A stretch of DNA of 6,477 bases from Spartobacteria bacterium. Its GTDB lineage: Bacteria > Verrucomicrobiota > Verrucomicrobiia > Chthoniobacterales > Chthoniobacteraceae. Shown here piece by piece: positions 1 through 6,094 of the stretch (positions are counted from its first letter, which is position 1; each line of letters begins with the position of its first letter). The DNA lies in NCBI GenBank assembly GCA_025355595.1, contig JANXZI010000232.1, forward strand, positions 1 through 6,477, given 5' to 3'. The notes beneath the pieces were generated by a model, which saw nothing but the letters and a program-made list of their open reading frames with translations, had not been told where the DNA came from and did no database searches. Position numbers and translations under genes: made by a program.

Positions 1-427
1 CGGTCAGCTTTTTGAAACCATTCAGGCTTTCGAGCACGATCGTGGTGCCGGTGATGGCGGCCGTCACGGCATTCGTCTGAATCCTGGCGCCGCCGGAGCC
101 CTTGGGAACCTGGAGAAGGATGACGCCCTTCGAGAGCGATATCTCGCGCGTGCCATCATTCACCGTGAAGTGCGAATTGGCACCCAGACGGGTGATGGTC
201 TGGTCGCTGAACAGCATCTCCGTCCGCGAATCAATCCCGGTGCGCACCGATTTTCCCGGCTCCATCGGATCATTCACGGAAGCGCGGACGGGGGCACTCC
301 CTGGCGTGACCGTTTTCACGTCGTTGACGATGTGGGTGATCCTCGCGCCGGTGAGCGGGGCGGCGGTGGCGGGAAGCACGGCGAAAAACAGCGCGGGCAA
401 AATCGAGGAAAGGAGTCGCATTTTCAT
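1..427 (-). CDS. FecR-domain periplasmic protein, N-terminal part (runs off left edge)
   Basis: Reading leftward from the ATG at 427, an open frame of 142 codons reaches the window edge without a stop. Residues 1-23 look like a Sec signal peptide: MKMR, a hydrophobic stretch with LPALFFAVLPA, then TAA before the mature protein. The rest matches the FecR beta-rich domain, with the pattern GKSVRTGIDSRTE, LFSDQTITRLG and SKGVILLQVPKG, then TAAITGTT. It is a close paralogue of the protein at 1900-2787: by hand, 64 of 71 residues are identical between S60 and I130. FecR domains of this secreted type are expected in the periplasm, where their ligands are mostly unknown. An ATG two codons later (421) is an alternative start; neither has a Shine-Dalgarno match. 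Unlike its paralogue it has no beta-barrel gene directly upstream. The C-terminal half is not in the window, so its tail is unknown. Confidence 0.85.
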   Translation of the reverse strand, partial: MKMRLLSSILPALFFAVLPATAAPLTGARITHIVNDVKTVTPGSAPVRASVNDPMEPGKSVRTGIDSRTEMLFSDQTITRLGANSHFTVNDGTREISLSKGVILLQVPKGSGGARIQTNAVTAAITGTTIVLESLNGFKKLT

Positions 428-623
428 CGGGAAGGAAGCAGTGATGAGATCAAGCCATTGAACTCGGCGCAGGCTGAGACGGGTTTTTGGGGGGCCGAGT
501 CACATTTTATGCGTGTCACTTTTGGGAAGGGGTGGCAAGAAGTTTTGCAGGGCTCACGCATCAGAATCATTTGACACCCGGAGGAGTGGAAATCTGGAGA
601 TGCCGGAAGACGCCTGCGGCGGG

Positions 624-744
624 CTCAACATCGAACATCGAACGTCTAATTCTTAACGCCGAAGGAAGCAAAATCCGACGTGCCACCCGACGTCGGATTT
701 TTCCTTAAATGTTTGGTGTTCGACGTTCGATGTTCGACGTTGAT
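624..744. repeat. Palindromic heptamer-repeat element (121 bp)
   Basis: The left arm (624-658) reads as five 7-base units: CTCAACA, TCGAACA, TCGAACG, TCTAATT, CTTAACG. The right arm (710-744), read on the minus strand, also gives five: ATCAACG, TCGAACA, TCGAACG, TCGAACA, CCAAACA. Positions 625-649 and 719-743 are inverted copies, with 23 of 25 bases matching. Inside them AAGGA (662-666) pairs with TCCTT (702-706), then a perfect 12-bp stem forms a hairpin. The whole can fold into one long interrupted hairpin. Its arrangement suggests a non-autonomous mobile or REP/MITE-like element; no transposase gene is in the window. I recall similar TCGAAC heptamer strings as common intergenic repeats in Verrucomicrobia-like genomes, which I cannot check here. 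Confidence 0.75.
670..701. other. Perfect 12-bp stem-loop at core of the repeat element
   Basis: AAAATCCGACGT (670-681) and ACGTCGGATTTT (690-701) are perfect inverted copies around the 8-nt loop GCCACCCG. A run of five T (698-702) closes the plus-strand side, and four A (670-673) open it. The shape is that of a bidirectional intrinsic terminator. However, it lies between genes that point away from each other, where no terminator is needed. I therefore read it first as the apex of the palindromic element, with possible terminator or RNA-fold activity as a side effect. Confidence 0.6.
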
Positions 745-929
745 CGGCACCTCCACCATCAGTGCCCCAGTTCCGCAGATTTTTCGATGCGTGAAACCTT
801 GAGAAGTTTTGTGCCCTGATTCCCGGACGAATGCGGCGACCCGCCACATCAGGCGGGGCAGGGGATTTCGGTCGGGAAGGCACCGGGAAATGCCTTCCAA
901 AAAAGAACTGGAAAAAGTGAAACTCCGGC

Positions 930-941
930 TATGATGCGCGG
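930..941 (+). promoter_or_regulatory. Possible -10 element giving a leaderless HD-gene transcript
   Basis: TATGAT (930-935) matches five of six bases of the sigma-70 -10 consensus and lies six bases before the ATG at 942, so transcription would begin at or very near the start codon. A weak -35-like CTGGAA (908-913) lies 16 bp upstream. The absence of a Shine-Dalgarno sequence before 942 fits a leaderless message. The -35 match is poor and the call rests on spacing alone. Confidence 0.3.
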
Positions 942-1796
942 ATGTTCAAACCGGTGGACACCAAGATTCCGAGCGCTGTCGAAGCGGAAGCTAGTGCGAT
1001 TTATGGCGAACTGTTCCCCGGCAGCGATCTCGCCGCCGTGAGGCAGGTCTTCGGGTGGGCCGCGCAGTGCTTCGGCGGAAAATACGACGGGTATCAGGCG
1101 ATTGATTCAGTCTATCATGACTTCGAGCATACCTTGCAGGGCACGCTCTGCTTGGTGCGACTGCTCTGGGGAAGACATCGGGCAAATGTCACGCCCCCTA
1201 TCTCACGGCGGATGTTTGAGCTGGCGCTGGTCGCCATCCTTTTCCACGACACCGGCTATCTGAAGGTAGTCGGCGACATGGAAGGCACTGGCGCGAAATA
1301 CACGGCCATCCACGTCGCACGGAGCGGCACATTTGCCGAGCAATTCCTGACGGCAAAAGGCTGGTCCAAGCCCGACATCGCGGCCGTCCGCCATATGATC
1401 CGATGCACCGGCGTGAATGTCAGCATCGCAGCCATCCCGTTTCAGAGCGTCGAGGAGCGGGTCGCCGGCTTTGCCCTCGCGACGGCCGATTTACTGGGTC
1501 AGATGGCGGCGGATAACTATGTCGAACGGCTGCCGGATCTTTATGCGGAGTTTGAGGAAGCGGCCCGGTTCGACGCGGGCAGCGCGTCGAAGGTGTTCAA
1601 ATTTGAGAGTGTCACGGACATGATGAGCAAGACCCCGGGATTCTGGCAATTTTATGTGCTGCCGAAGATCATGAACGAATTCGAGGGCATCCATGCCTGT
1701 CTTAATGATCCTTATCCCGGCGGGCCCAACGAATACCTCGAGAAGATCGAACGCAATCTCGCGCGAGCAAAAGTGAAGTCCGGGGTTGCGACTTAG
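942..1796 (+). CDS. HD-domain phosphohydrolase, class I PDE-like
   Basis: This 284-residue protein has no signal peptide and no membrane segment, so it is probably cytoplasmic. It carries an ordered HD-superfamily metal set: YHDFEH (H59 and H63), FHD (H102-D103), and TADLLGQ (D183); H124 and H151 are further possible ligands. The first motif resembles the YHNxxH signature of class I cyclic-nucleotide phosphodiesterases, in which the first His is the proton donor and the second binds metal; TADL resembles their CADL motif. It departs from that family at HDTGY, where the usual HDxxH has Tyr106 in place of the second His. Hydrolysis of a phosphoester is well supported; cyclic AMP or GMP as substrate is inference, helped by the cyclase gene about 2 kb downstream. 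A stop codon at 918-920 is in frame and the ATG at 942 is the first start available. The gene converges on the FecR gene at 1900. Confidence 0.82.
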   Translation: MFKPVDTKIPSAVEAEASAIYGELFPGSDLAAVRQVFGWAAQCFGGKYDGYQAIDSVYHDFEHTLQGTLCLVRLLWGRHRANVTPPISRRMFELALVAILFHDTGYLKVVGDMEGTGAKYTAIHVARSGTFAEQFLTAKGWSKPDIAAVRHMIRCTGVNVSIAAIPFQSVEERVAGFALATADLLGQMAADNYVERLPDLYAEFEEAARFDAGSASKVFKFESVTDMMSKTPGFWQFYVLPKIMNEFEGIHACLNDPYPGGPNEYLEKIERNLARAKVKSGVAT

Positions 1797-1824
1797 CAGC
1801 AATACGCCGGGAACTGGCAGGGAA

Positions 1825-1840
1825 TCCGCCACCGGGCGGA
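1825..1840. terminator. Short hairpin in the convergent gap
   Basis: TCCGCC, loop ACCG, GGCGGA forms a perfect 6-bp GC-rich stem, 29 bp after the HD stop codon and within the 103-bp gap before the convergent FecR gene. Position and shape suit a shared transcription end, but there is no U-tract on either strand. It could equally be a chance palindrome or a rho-dependent context. Confidence 0.3.
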
Positions 1841-1899
1841 GCGCCGGATAGAATGCACCCGGTCAGGAATAAGCGTGGAATAGCGCAGAGTCCCAGCGA

Positions 1900-2787
1900 C
1901 TAGCCTTCATTCGAAGTGCCGGGACCTTGGACGGGTGGCTTTTCCGGATTGGGTGGCGTCGTCGGCTTAGGTGGGACTGGCGGCGCGACCGGCTGCGTAA
2001 CAGGCTGCGTGGCGGGTTGCGTGACTGGCTTCGTGGGTAATATCAGCACGCCCTGCGGGGGGATATCTGCGAGGAAGGATGGCCTCTTCCCGGTCGCGTT
2101 TAGCCCGATGTTGGATTCGCCAAAATACCGTCGAAGCTGTGCGGCAATGGCCTGTGCGATGAACTTCTCGTCCAGCTTGGCTCCCCACTTGCCGGTGAGC
2201 AGATGCGAGGTATTCACGAGCACGCTCAGGTTCACGATGAAGGGCTTTGGGACCTTGGTCGCACCGATTTCCATGAGGACCCCTTCGCCCGCCGAGACCG
2301 GTTTGCGGCTCAGCCAGTTACCACCTTTCGGCGTGAGGAAGCATTTTCCCTCGATGACGAATAGCTTGATGAACTTGGGCCCGATTTCAAAAAGGATGGT
2401 CGTGCCAGTAATGGCGGCGGTGACGGCGGCGGTCTGGATTTTTGCGCCGCCGAGGCCCTTTGGCACTTGAAGCAGGATCACGCCCTTCGAGAGCGAGAGT
2501 TCGCGCGTGCCTTCGTTGAAGGTGAAGTGGGAATTCGCCCCGAGCCGGGTGATCGTCTGGTCGCTGAAAAGCAGTTCCGTGCGTGAGTCTATCCCGGTGC
2601 GCACGGAGTTGCCGGGCAGCACCGCTTCGTCCAGAGTCGCCCGCCTGGGGGCCTTTCCCTCACCCGCGGTTTTGACGTCATTGATGATGCGCGTGATTTT
2701 TGCGTCCTTCAGCGGAGCGGCCTGTGCTGCGGAAATGCCGAACGCGGCGAGAGCCGCGAGAATGGAATATTGAATGGCCGTTTTCAT
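1900..2787 (-). CDS. FecR-domain periplasmic protein with proline-rich tail
   Basis: This 295-residue protein begins with a clear signal peptide (residues 1-23, hydrophobic SILAALAAFGISA, cleavage near AQA). A FecR domain follows at about residues 50-155, with SVRTGIDSRTE, LFSDQTITRLG, SKGVILLQVPKG, TAAITGTT and FVIEGKCFL. Residues 156-250 form a second region without recognised motifs. Residues 252-290 are proline-rich with TQP repeats, which may act as a spacer or contact peptidoglycan. There is no transmembrane segment, so this is not the membrane-spanning FecR anti-sigma type; a soluble or envelope-bound periplasmic protein is expected. It starts 6 nt after the stop of the beta-barrel gene, so the two are very probably co-transcribed and translationally coupled. 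No Shine-Dalgarno sequence precedes the ATG. It is a paralogue of the partial protein at 1-427. The ligand is unknown. Confidence 0.88.
   Translation of the reverse strand: MKTAIQYSILAALAAFGISAAQAAPLKDAKITRIINDVKTAGEGKAPRRATLDEAVLPGNSVRTGIDSRTELLFSDQTITRLGANSHFTFNEGTRELSLSKGVILLQVPKGLGGAKIQTAAVTAAITGTTILFEIGPKFIKLFVIEGKCFLTPKGGNWLSRKPVSAGEGVLMEIGATKVPKPFIVNLSVLVNTSHLLTGKWGAKLDEKFIAQAIAAQLRRYFGESNIGLNATGKRPSFLADIPPQGVLILPTKPVTQPATQPVTQPVAPPVPPKPTTPPNPEKPPVQGPGTSNEG
1991..2038 (-). repeat. Tandem 12-bp repeat inside the FecR gene tail
   Basis: Four successive 12-bp units (plus-strand forms GGCTGCGTAACA, GGCTGCGTGGCG, GGTTGCGTGACT, GGCTTCGTGGGT) encode the TQP-rich part of the proline-rich tail. 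Unit number could change by slippage without breaking the frame, altering tail length. Confidence 0.7.
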
Positions 2788-2793
2788 AAGTGA

Positions 2794-3738
2794 CTAAAAT
2801 TGATATTTGAAATTGAATCCGCCGCCAGTGGTGGCGGCATCATAGTTGGATGCCGACCGGTTCGACCGGTCAATGACATAGGTGAACGAGGCGTTCACGG
2901 AAAACTGCCGGGTGAAGTGATAGGTGAGCGCGCTGGTAACGGCCCCGTTGAAATCCTTGCGCCCGCCCTGCCGGTAGTCGAACAGCGCGATCCGGGCGTA
3001 AATGTCCGCGTCGAGATCCTTCGTGAGATGCGCCTGCGCGCCCACATAGAGGCTGTGCTCGTTGCGCTGCGCGGCAAACTGTTGAGCCCATCCGAAAATG
3101 CTCGAATAGCCGACATAGATGAAATTCCCGCCCTGCCACGCGAAGTTTTTCTGCGCGCCGACGGTGAGGGTGTGCCCCGTGAACAGGTCGCGGCTGGAGC
3201 GGCTGTTCGTGTCCCACTCGAAGTTATAGCGACCGAAGAGCGTGATATCCCACAGTTCCTTCACGTTATAGAACAGCCCGGCACCGGCGTTGAGGCTGTT
3301 GAAATTCTGCGCCGTGAGGCTGTGGTAGCGGAAGAATCCCTCGCGGACGATGGCCTCGAGCGTGAGCGAGTCCGTGAGCTTGAGTTCGTGCCGCAATCCC
3401 ACCTCGCCGAAGAAATAACCATCCGCCTGCTTGTTGTTCCGCGCGAGCGTGACGTTGTTGGTGTAATATTCCGCCGCGGTGGCGAAGAGCCGCCACGAGC
3501 GCATGTCCTCCCGCTCAGGGAGGATGAATTGCTCGCCGATGTCCGGGTCGCCCGGTGTCGCGAGGACGCGGTGGGACTTGTCGGCATTGGGCTGGCCCGC
3601 CGTCTCCAGATTCGTGCCGACGGAGCGCACGCGCAGCCTCGTCTGCTCGGCCTGCGTGGCGGGCGCCTGCGCCCACGACTGTGCGCCGAGCAGCGGCATG
3701 ATCATGAACAGTGCCTTGAAGGAGTGCTTTGGATTCAC
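2794..3738 (-). CDS. Outer-membrane beta-barrel protein
   Basis: From a GTG start at 3738 the protein is 314 residues. Residues 1-25 form a good signal peptide: positive NPKHSFK, hydrophobic core ALFMIMPLLGA, cleavage site near AQA. The frame stays open to an ATG at 3834, but that start would add 32 residues before the signal peptide and overlap the divergent cyclase gene, so the GTG is preferred. From about residue 90 onward, alternating polar and aromatic stretches such as GEVGLRHELKLTDSLTLEA and DITLFGRYNFEW suggest amphipathic beta strands. The last strand ends GGGFNFKYQF, with the C-terminal phenylalanine expected of a substrate of the Bam insertion machinery. No specific transport family is recognised, so function may be structural, porin-like or sensory. 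It is the first gene of a unit with the FecR gene 6 nt downstream, and is divergent from the cyclase gene. Confidence 0.8.
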   Translation of the reverse strand: MNPKHSFKALFMIMPLLGAQSWAQAPATQAEQTRLRVRSVGTNLETAGQPNADKSHRVLATPGDPDIGEQFILPEREDMRSWRLFATAAEYYTNNVTLARNNKQADGYFFGEVGLRHELKLTDSLTLEAIVREGFFRYHSLTAQNFNSLNAGAGLFYNVKELWDITLFGRYNFEWDTNSRSSRDLFTGHTLTVGAQKNFAWQGGNFIYVGYSSIFGWAQQFAAQRNEHSLYVGAQAHLTKDLDADIYARIALFDYRQGGRKDFNGAVTSALTYHFTRQFSVNASFTYVIDRSNRSASNYDAATTGGGFNFKYQF

Positions 3739-3808
3739 ATCGGCAGCATCAATACATTGCGTTGCAGTGCAAGCCAGAACATCATCGCCGCGCAACTGCA
3801 TCCCCACC
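3739..3808. promoter_or_regulatory. Divergent intergenic region of the barrel-FecR unit and the cyclase gene
   Basis: With GTG starts chosen on both sides, only 70 bp separate the two transcription units, so their promoters must overlap or face each other closely. A weak plus-strand pair, TTGCGT (3757-3762) and CATCAT (3780-3785) with a 17-bp spacer, is the best sigma-70-like candidate I find for the cyclase. No strong minus-strand promoter stands out. Co-regulation of both units from here is an inference from geometry. Confidence 0.4.
3762..3772. promoter_or_regulatory. 11-bp palindrome, possible operator
   Basis: TTGCAGTGCAA has perfect 5-bp inverted arms (TTGCA / TGCAA) around one central base. 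It lies near the middle of the 70-bp divergent region and within the spacer of the weak cyclase promoter pair. A dimeric regulator bound here could affect both units. One short palindrome of this length can occur by chance. Confidence 0.3.
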
Positions 3809-5926
3809 GTGACGCCGGCCAATTCACCCTCCAAGACCGCCTTTCGGCGCTACAGCCGGAAGGCGTTGATCGCGATCTGTGTGGTCTGCACGCTGGTGGT
3901 GATTATTCTGCAGATAATCTTCACGCCTCTCTGGAAACTGGAACTGACCACCGAGGATTTGATTTCTCGCTATTGCAAGCCCGCGCCATTGAGTCAGGAG
4001 TTGGTCTTCCTTGCGATCGATCAGGCTTCCACACGGCTCGACCACATTGAACTCGCCGAGATCGAGGCGTCGCCTGCGCTGAAGCTCATGGAGGGCGGGT
4101 TCCCCTACCCGCGGACCGTCTATCCGATGATCCTCGACCGGCTGTTTGAATCCGGCGCGAAGGTCGTGGTGATGGACTTGCTTTTTCTCAATGAGAGAGA
4201 TGAAGACGGAGCCTTCCGAGCCGCATTGGAAAAGTATCGGGACCGTGTGGTGATCGGGAGCAATTTCGACAGCGGTGATCGTCTCAGTGGGACGATGGCC
4301 CTCCACGCCATGCCTGCTCAGTCGCTCATCAAAGTGACAAAGCCGGTGGACGGACGGGTGGCCTATGTGAACTTCTGGCCCGATCTCGACGGCGTCGTGC
4401 GACGGGCACACTATGGCGTGACGGCTTCCGATGTTTTTCAGGATACATCCGCGCCAGACGAGGAGGTCTTGGATTCCTTAGCTGCGAAAGTGTTGAAAAA
4501 GAGCGGTCACGCCGCATCGGTTCCCCGCGCCAGGGAACCGCATCGCTTTCGGTTTGCGGGCCCGGGCGAGACATTTCTCCCGCGGTCACTTTGCGACCTC
4601 TTTGACGTGAAGCAGTGGACGTTGCCAAGATACAATAGCGGGGAGTTTTTTCGCGATAAGATCGTGCTCATCGGACCGCAAGGCTCATTTCAGCATGACA
4701 CGCAGCCGACTCCGGTAGGCGTCATCGCCGGGCCGGAATTGCATCTCAATGTGATGAATGCTGCTCTCCAAGGCGCATTCGTTCGCGAGTCGCCGGAATT
4801 TGTCATCTATGTGCTCATCGCTGGAGCCGGTGCATTTGCGTGGGTGCTCTGCCTCTGGTTTCTGGGGCCGTTGTCCCGTCTAAGTTCGCTGATTGTGGCA
4901 AACATGCTTTGGGTCGGGATTGCGCTTGTTCTGCTGAACTATGCGAACCTCGTCATTCCGGTGGTCGCACCGCTGCTGGCGCTGACCACGAGCGGCATCG
5001 GCTGCCTCGGGTGGGATTTCTTCCTCGAGCGGAATGAACGCGCGCGTGTCCGCTCCGTGCTCGACAAGTATGTCGCGAAAAACGTCGCCGACCTCGTGCT
5101 CGCGGAAGGCGACGCCTTTGCCGGTGCCGTGAAGGGCCAGCGGAGAACCGTGACCGTTCTTTTTTCCGACATCCGCGGATTCACGGCGATGACCGAGGAG
5201 GCCGTGCCCGAGGAGTTCGTCGCACAGCTCAACGAATACTTCTACGAGATGGTCGAAGCGGTGCTGGCGGAAGGCGGGACGCTCCAAAATTTCATCGGGG
5301 ACGCCGTGCTCGCCGCGTGGGGCGACACCCTCACGGTCGAGCCTGCAACCGGCGCCTACCACGCCGTGCGGACCACGCTCCGCATGAGCAAGGCTCTGCG
5401 GAAGCTGAACGAACAATGGTCCACGCAGCCGGGACGCAGAAATCTCGACATCGGAATCGGCATCAACCAAGGTGCCGCGATCCTCGGCAGCGTCGGGCAT
5501 CCTCTGCGGATGTCGTTCACGGCCCTCGGCGACAGCGTGAACACGGCCGCGCGTCTCGAGGGTGCGACAAAACACCTGCGCACCCAGATTCTCGTCGAGG
5601 AATCCATCGAGGAACTCACGCGCGAGCGTTTTCATTTCCGGCGCGTGGACTCGCTGCGGCTGAAAGGGAGATCCAAGGCCACCGCGGTCTTCACCGTACT
5701 CGGGGAGAAGTCCGAACCGGCGCCGCCATGGCTCGGCGAGTATCACCGTGCGGTGGAACTCTATCATGCGCGGATGTTCCGGGAAGCCGCGGAGATCTTT
5801 CGCAAGCTCGGCGAGGAAATAACGGACGACCCGCTGTGTGCGATGTACGCCACGAGGTGCGACCTCTATGCCGAAACGCCTCCATCGGCGGATTGGGACG
5901 GATCATTTACGATGACGGAGAAATAA
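3809..5926 (+). CDS. CHASE2-domain class III adenylate/guanylate cyclase
   Basis: From the GTG at 3809 this is a 705-residue membrane cyclase. The frame extends upstream to 3479, but that part is antisense to the barrel gene and lacks protein-like sequence; a GTG at 3767 is a second possible start. In order: TM1 (about 19-38), an extracytoplasmic CHASE2 sensor domain (about 45-328), three transmembrane helices (about 331-352, 358-378, 380-400), a linker (401-442), and a class III cyclase domain (about 443-632). Metal-binding Asp454 (FSDIRGFT) and Asp498 (FIGD) and the transition-state pair Asn578 and Arg582 (SVNTAAR) are present. The adenine-recognising Lys is replaced by Asn494 (LQNFIGD), with Thr571 at the partner position, so ATP preference is not assured. 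Residues 640-705 look TPR-like and end DWDGSFTMTEK. The likely role is converting an envelope signal into a cyclic nucleotide. It is divergent from the barrel-FecR unit. Confidence 0.9.
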   Translation: MTPANSPSKTAFRRYSRKALIAICVVCTLVVIILQIIFTPLWKLELTTEDLISRYCKPAPLSQELVFLAIDQASTRLDHIELAEIEASPALKLMEGGFPYPRTVYPMILDRLFESGAKVVVMDLLFLNERDEDGAFRAALEKYRDRVVIGSNFDSGDRLSGTMALHAMPAQSLIKVTKPVDGRVAYVNFWPDLDGVVRRAHYGVTASDVFQDTSAPDEEVLDSLAAKVLKKSGHAASVPRAREPHRFRFAGPGETFLPRSLCDLFDVKQWTLPRYNSGEFFRDKIVLIGPQGSFQHDTQPTPVGVIAGPELHLNVMNAALQGAFVRESPEFVIYVLIAGAGAFAWVLCLWFLGPLSRLSSLIVANMLWVGIALVLLNYANLVIPVVAPLLALTTSGIGCLGWDFFLERNERARVRSVLDKYVAKNVADLVLAEGDAFAGAVKGQRRTVTVLFSDIRGFTAMTEEAVPEEFVAQLNEYFYEMVEAVLAEGGTLQNFIGDAVLAAWGDTLTVEPATGAYHAVRTTLRMSKALRKLNEQWSTQPGRRNLDIGIGINQGAAILGSVGHPLRMSFTALGDSVNTAARLEGATKHLRTQILVEESIEELTRERFHFRRVDSLRLKGRSKATAVFTVLGEKSEPAPPWLGEYHRAVELYHARMFREAAEIFRKLGEEITDDPLCAMYATRCDLYAETPPSADWDGSFTMTEK

Positions 5927-5990
5927 GGTGCGGAGCGGGATAGGTGGCTGTGTGCGTCGCCTCGGATGGCCAGCGTGCCAATGATGAACT

Positions 5991-6032
5991 TAACACCTAA
6001 CATCTAACGCTTGACTCCTAACTCCCAACTCA
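5991..6032. repeat. Degenerate heptamer array
   Basis: Six consecutive 7-base units: TAACACC, TAACATC, TAACGCT, TGACTCC, TAACTCC, CAACTCA. The 7-base period and the AAC core match the arms of the element at 624-744, though the units differ in sequence. The array begins 64 bp after the cyclase stop codon, in the convergent gap before the kinase remnant. Confidence 0.65.
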
Positions 6033-6094
6033 GATAGTTCCGGCCTTAAAAACCTGCGAGTGGTCGTGGGTCAAGACCTGGGTGTTAGATGTTA
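5998..6094. repeat. Imperfect inverted repeat between cyclase and kinase remnant
   Basis: TAACATCTAAC (5998-6008) is repeated inverted at 6084-6094. A second pair, CTTGAC (6010-6015) and GTCAAG (6070-6075), lies just inside in the same order. The region between shows no gene. The right arm overlaps the end of the kinase frame and supplies its TAA stop codon. The arrangement recalls the element at 624-744 but is more decayed, so I treat it as a probable second member of that repeat class. Confidence 0.5.

Larger units (their letters stand above)
428..941. other. Gene-free region between divergent FecR and HD genes
   Basis: This 514-bp stretch separates the leftward FecR gene from the rightward HD gene and should contain both promoters. 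I see no credible protein gene in it. The short frames here either read antisense across the repeat or translate its heptamers into low-complexity strings such as NIEHRTSN. It contains the folded repeat element at 624-744 and a possible -10 element just before 942. The part from 745 to 900 has no feature I can name. Confidence 0.6.

Noticed and set aside
102..461. Plus-strand frames at 102-461 and 2507-2773 that resemble each other
   Set aside because: Their similarity simply mirrors the two paralogous FecR genes on the opposite strand.
504..509. TAAAAT on the minus strand as a -10 element for the left FecR gene, flanked by two GTCAC repeats
   Set aside because: No acceptable -35 lies 16-18 bp upstream, and the 5-bp direct repeats are too short to support an operator.
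533..549. Sigma-54-like TGGC...TTGCA
   Set aside because: The spacing between GG and GC is one base too long for the -24/-12 promoter, and the nearest downstream gene is about 390 bp away.
599..655. Small plus-strand frame of 18 codons starting MPEDACGG
   Set aside because: Most of it translates the heptamer repeat, and the GGAGG-like sequence is too far from the ATG to act as its ribosome site.
646..900. Minus-strand frames of 84 and 76 codons across the repeat element
   Set aside because: They read through the hairpin and heptamers, share no domain with known families and overlap each other in different frames.
3479..3808. 110-codon upstream extension of the cyclase to an ATG at 3479
   Set aside because: The extension overlaps the barrel gene antisense and reads as Arg/Ser/Cys-rich non-domain sequence. 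TM1 and CHASE2 are complete from the GTG at 3809.
2800..4050. Long plus-strand open frame of 416 codons
   Set aside because: It is antisense to the barrel gene, whose translation has a signal peptide, amphipathic strands and a terminal Phe. The plus-strand product is Arg/Glu/Val-rich with no recognisable domain.
4880..5767. Minus-strand open frame of 295 codons within the cyclase gene
   Set aside because: It runs antisense to the catalytic domain, which has clear class III motifs, and its translation shows no family features. High GC creates such shadows.
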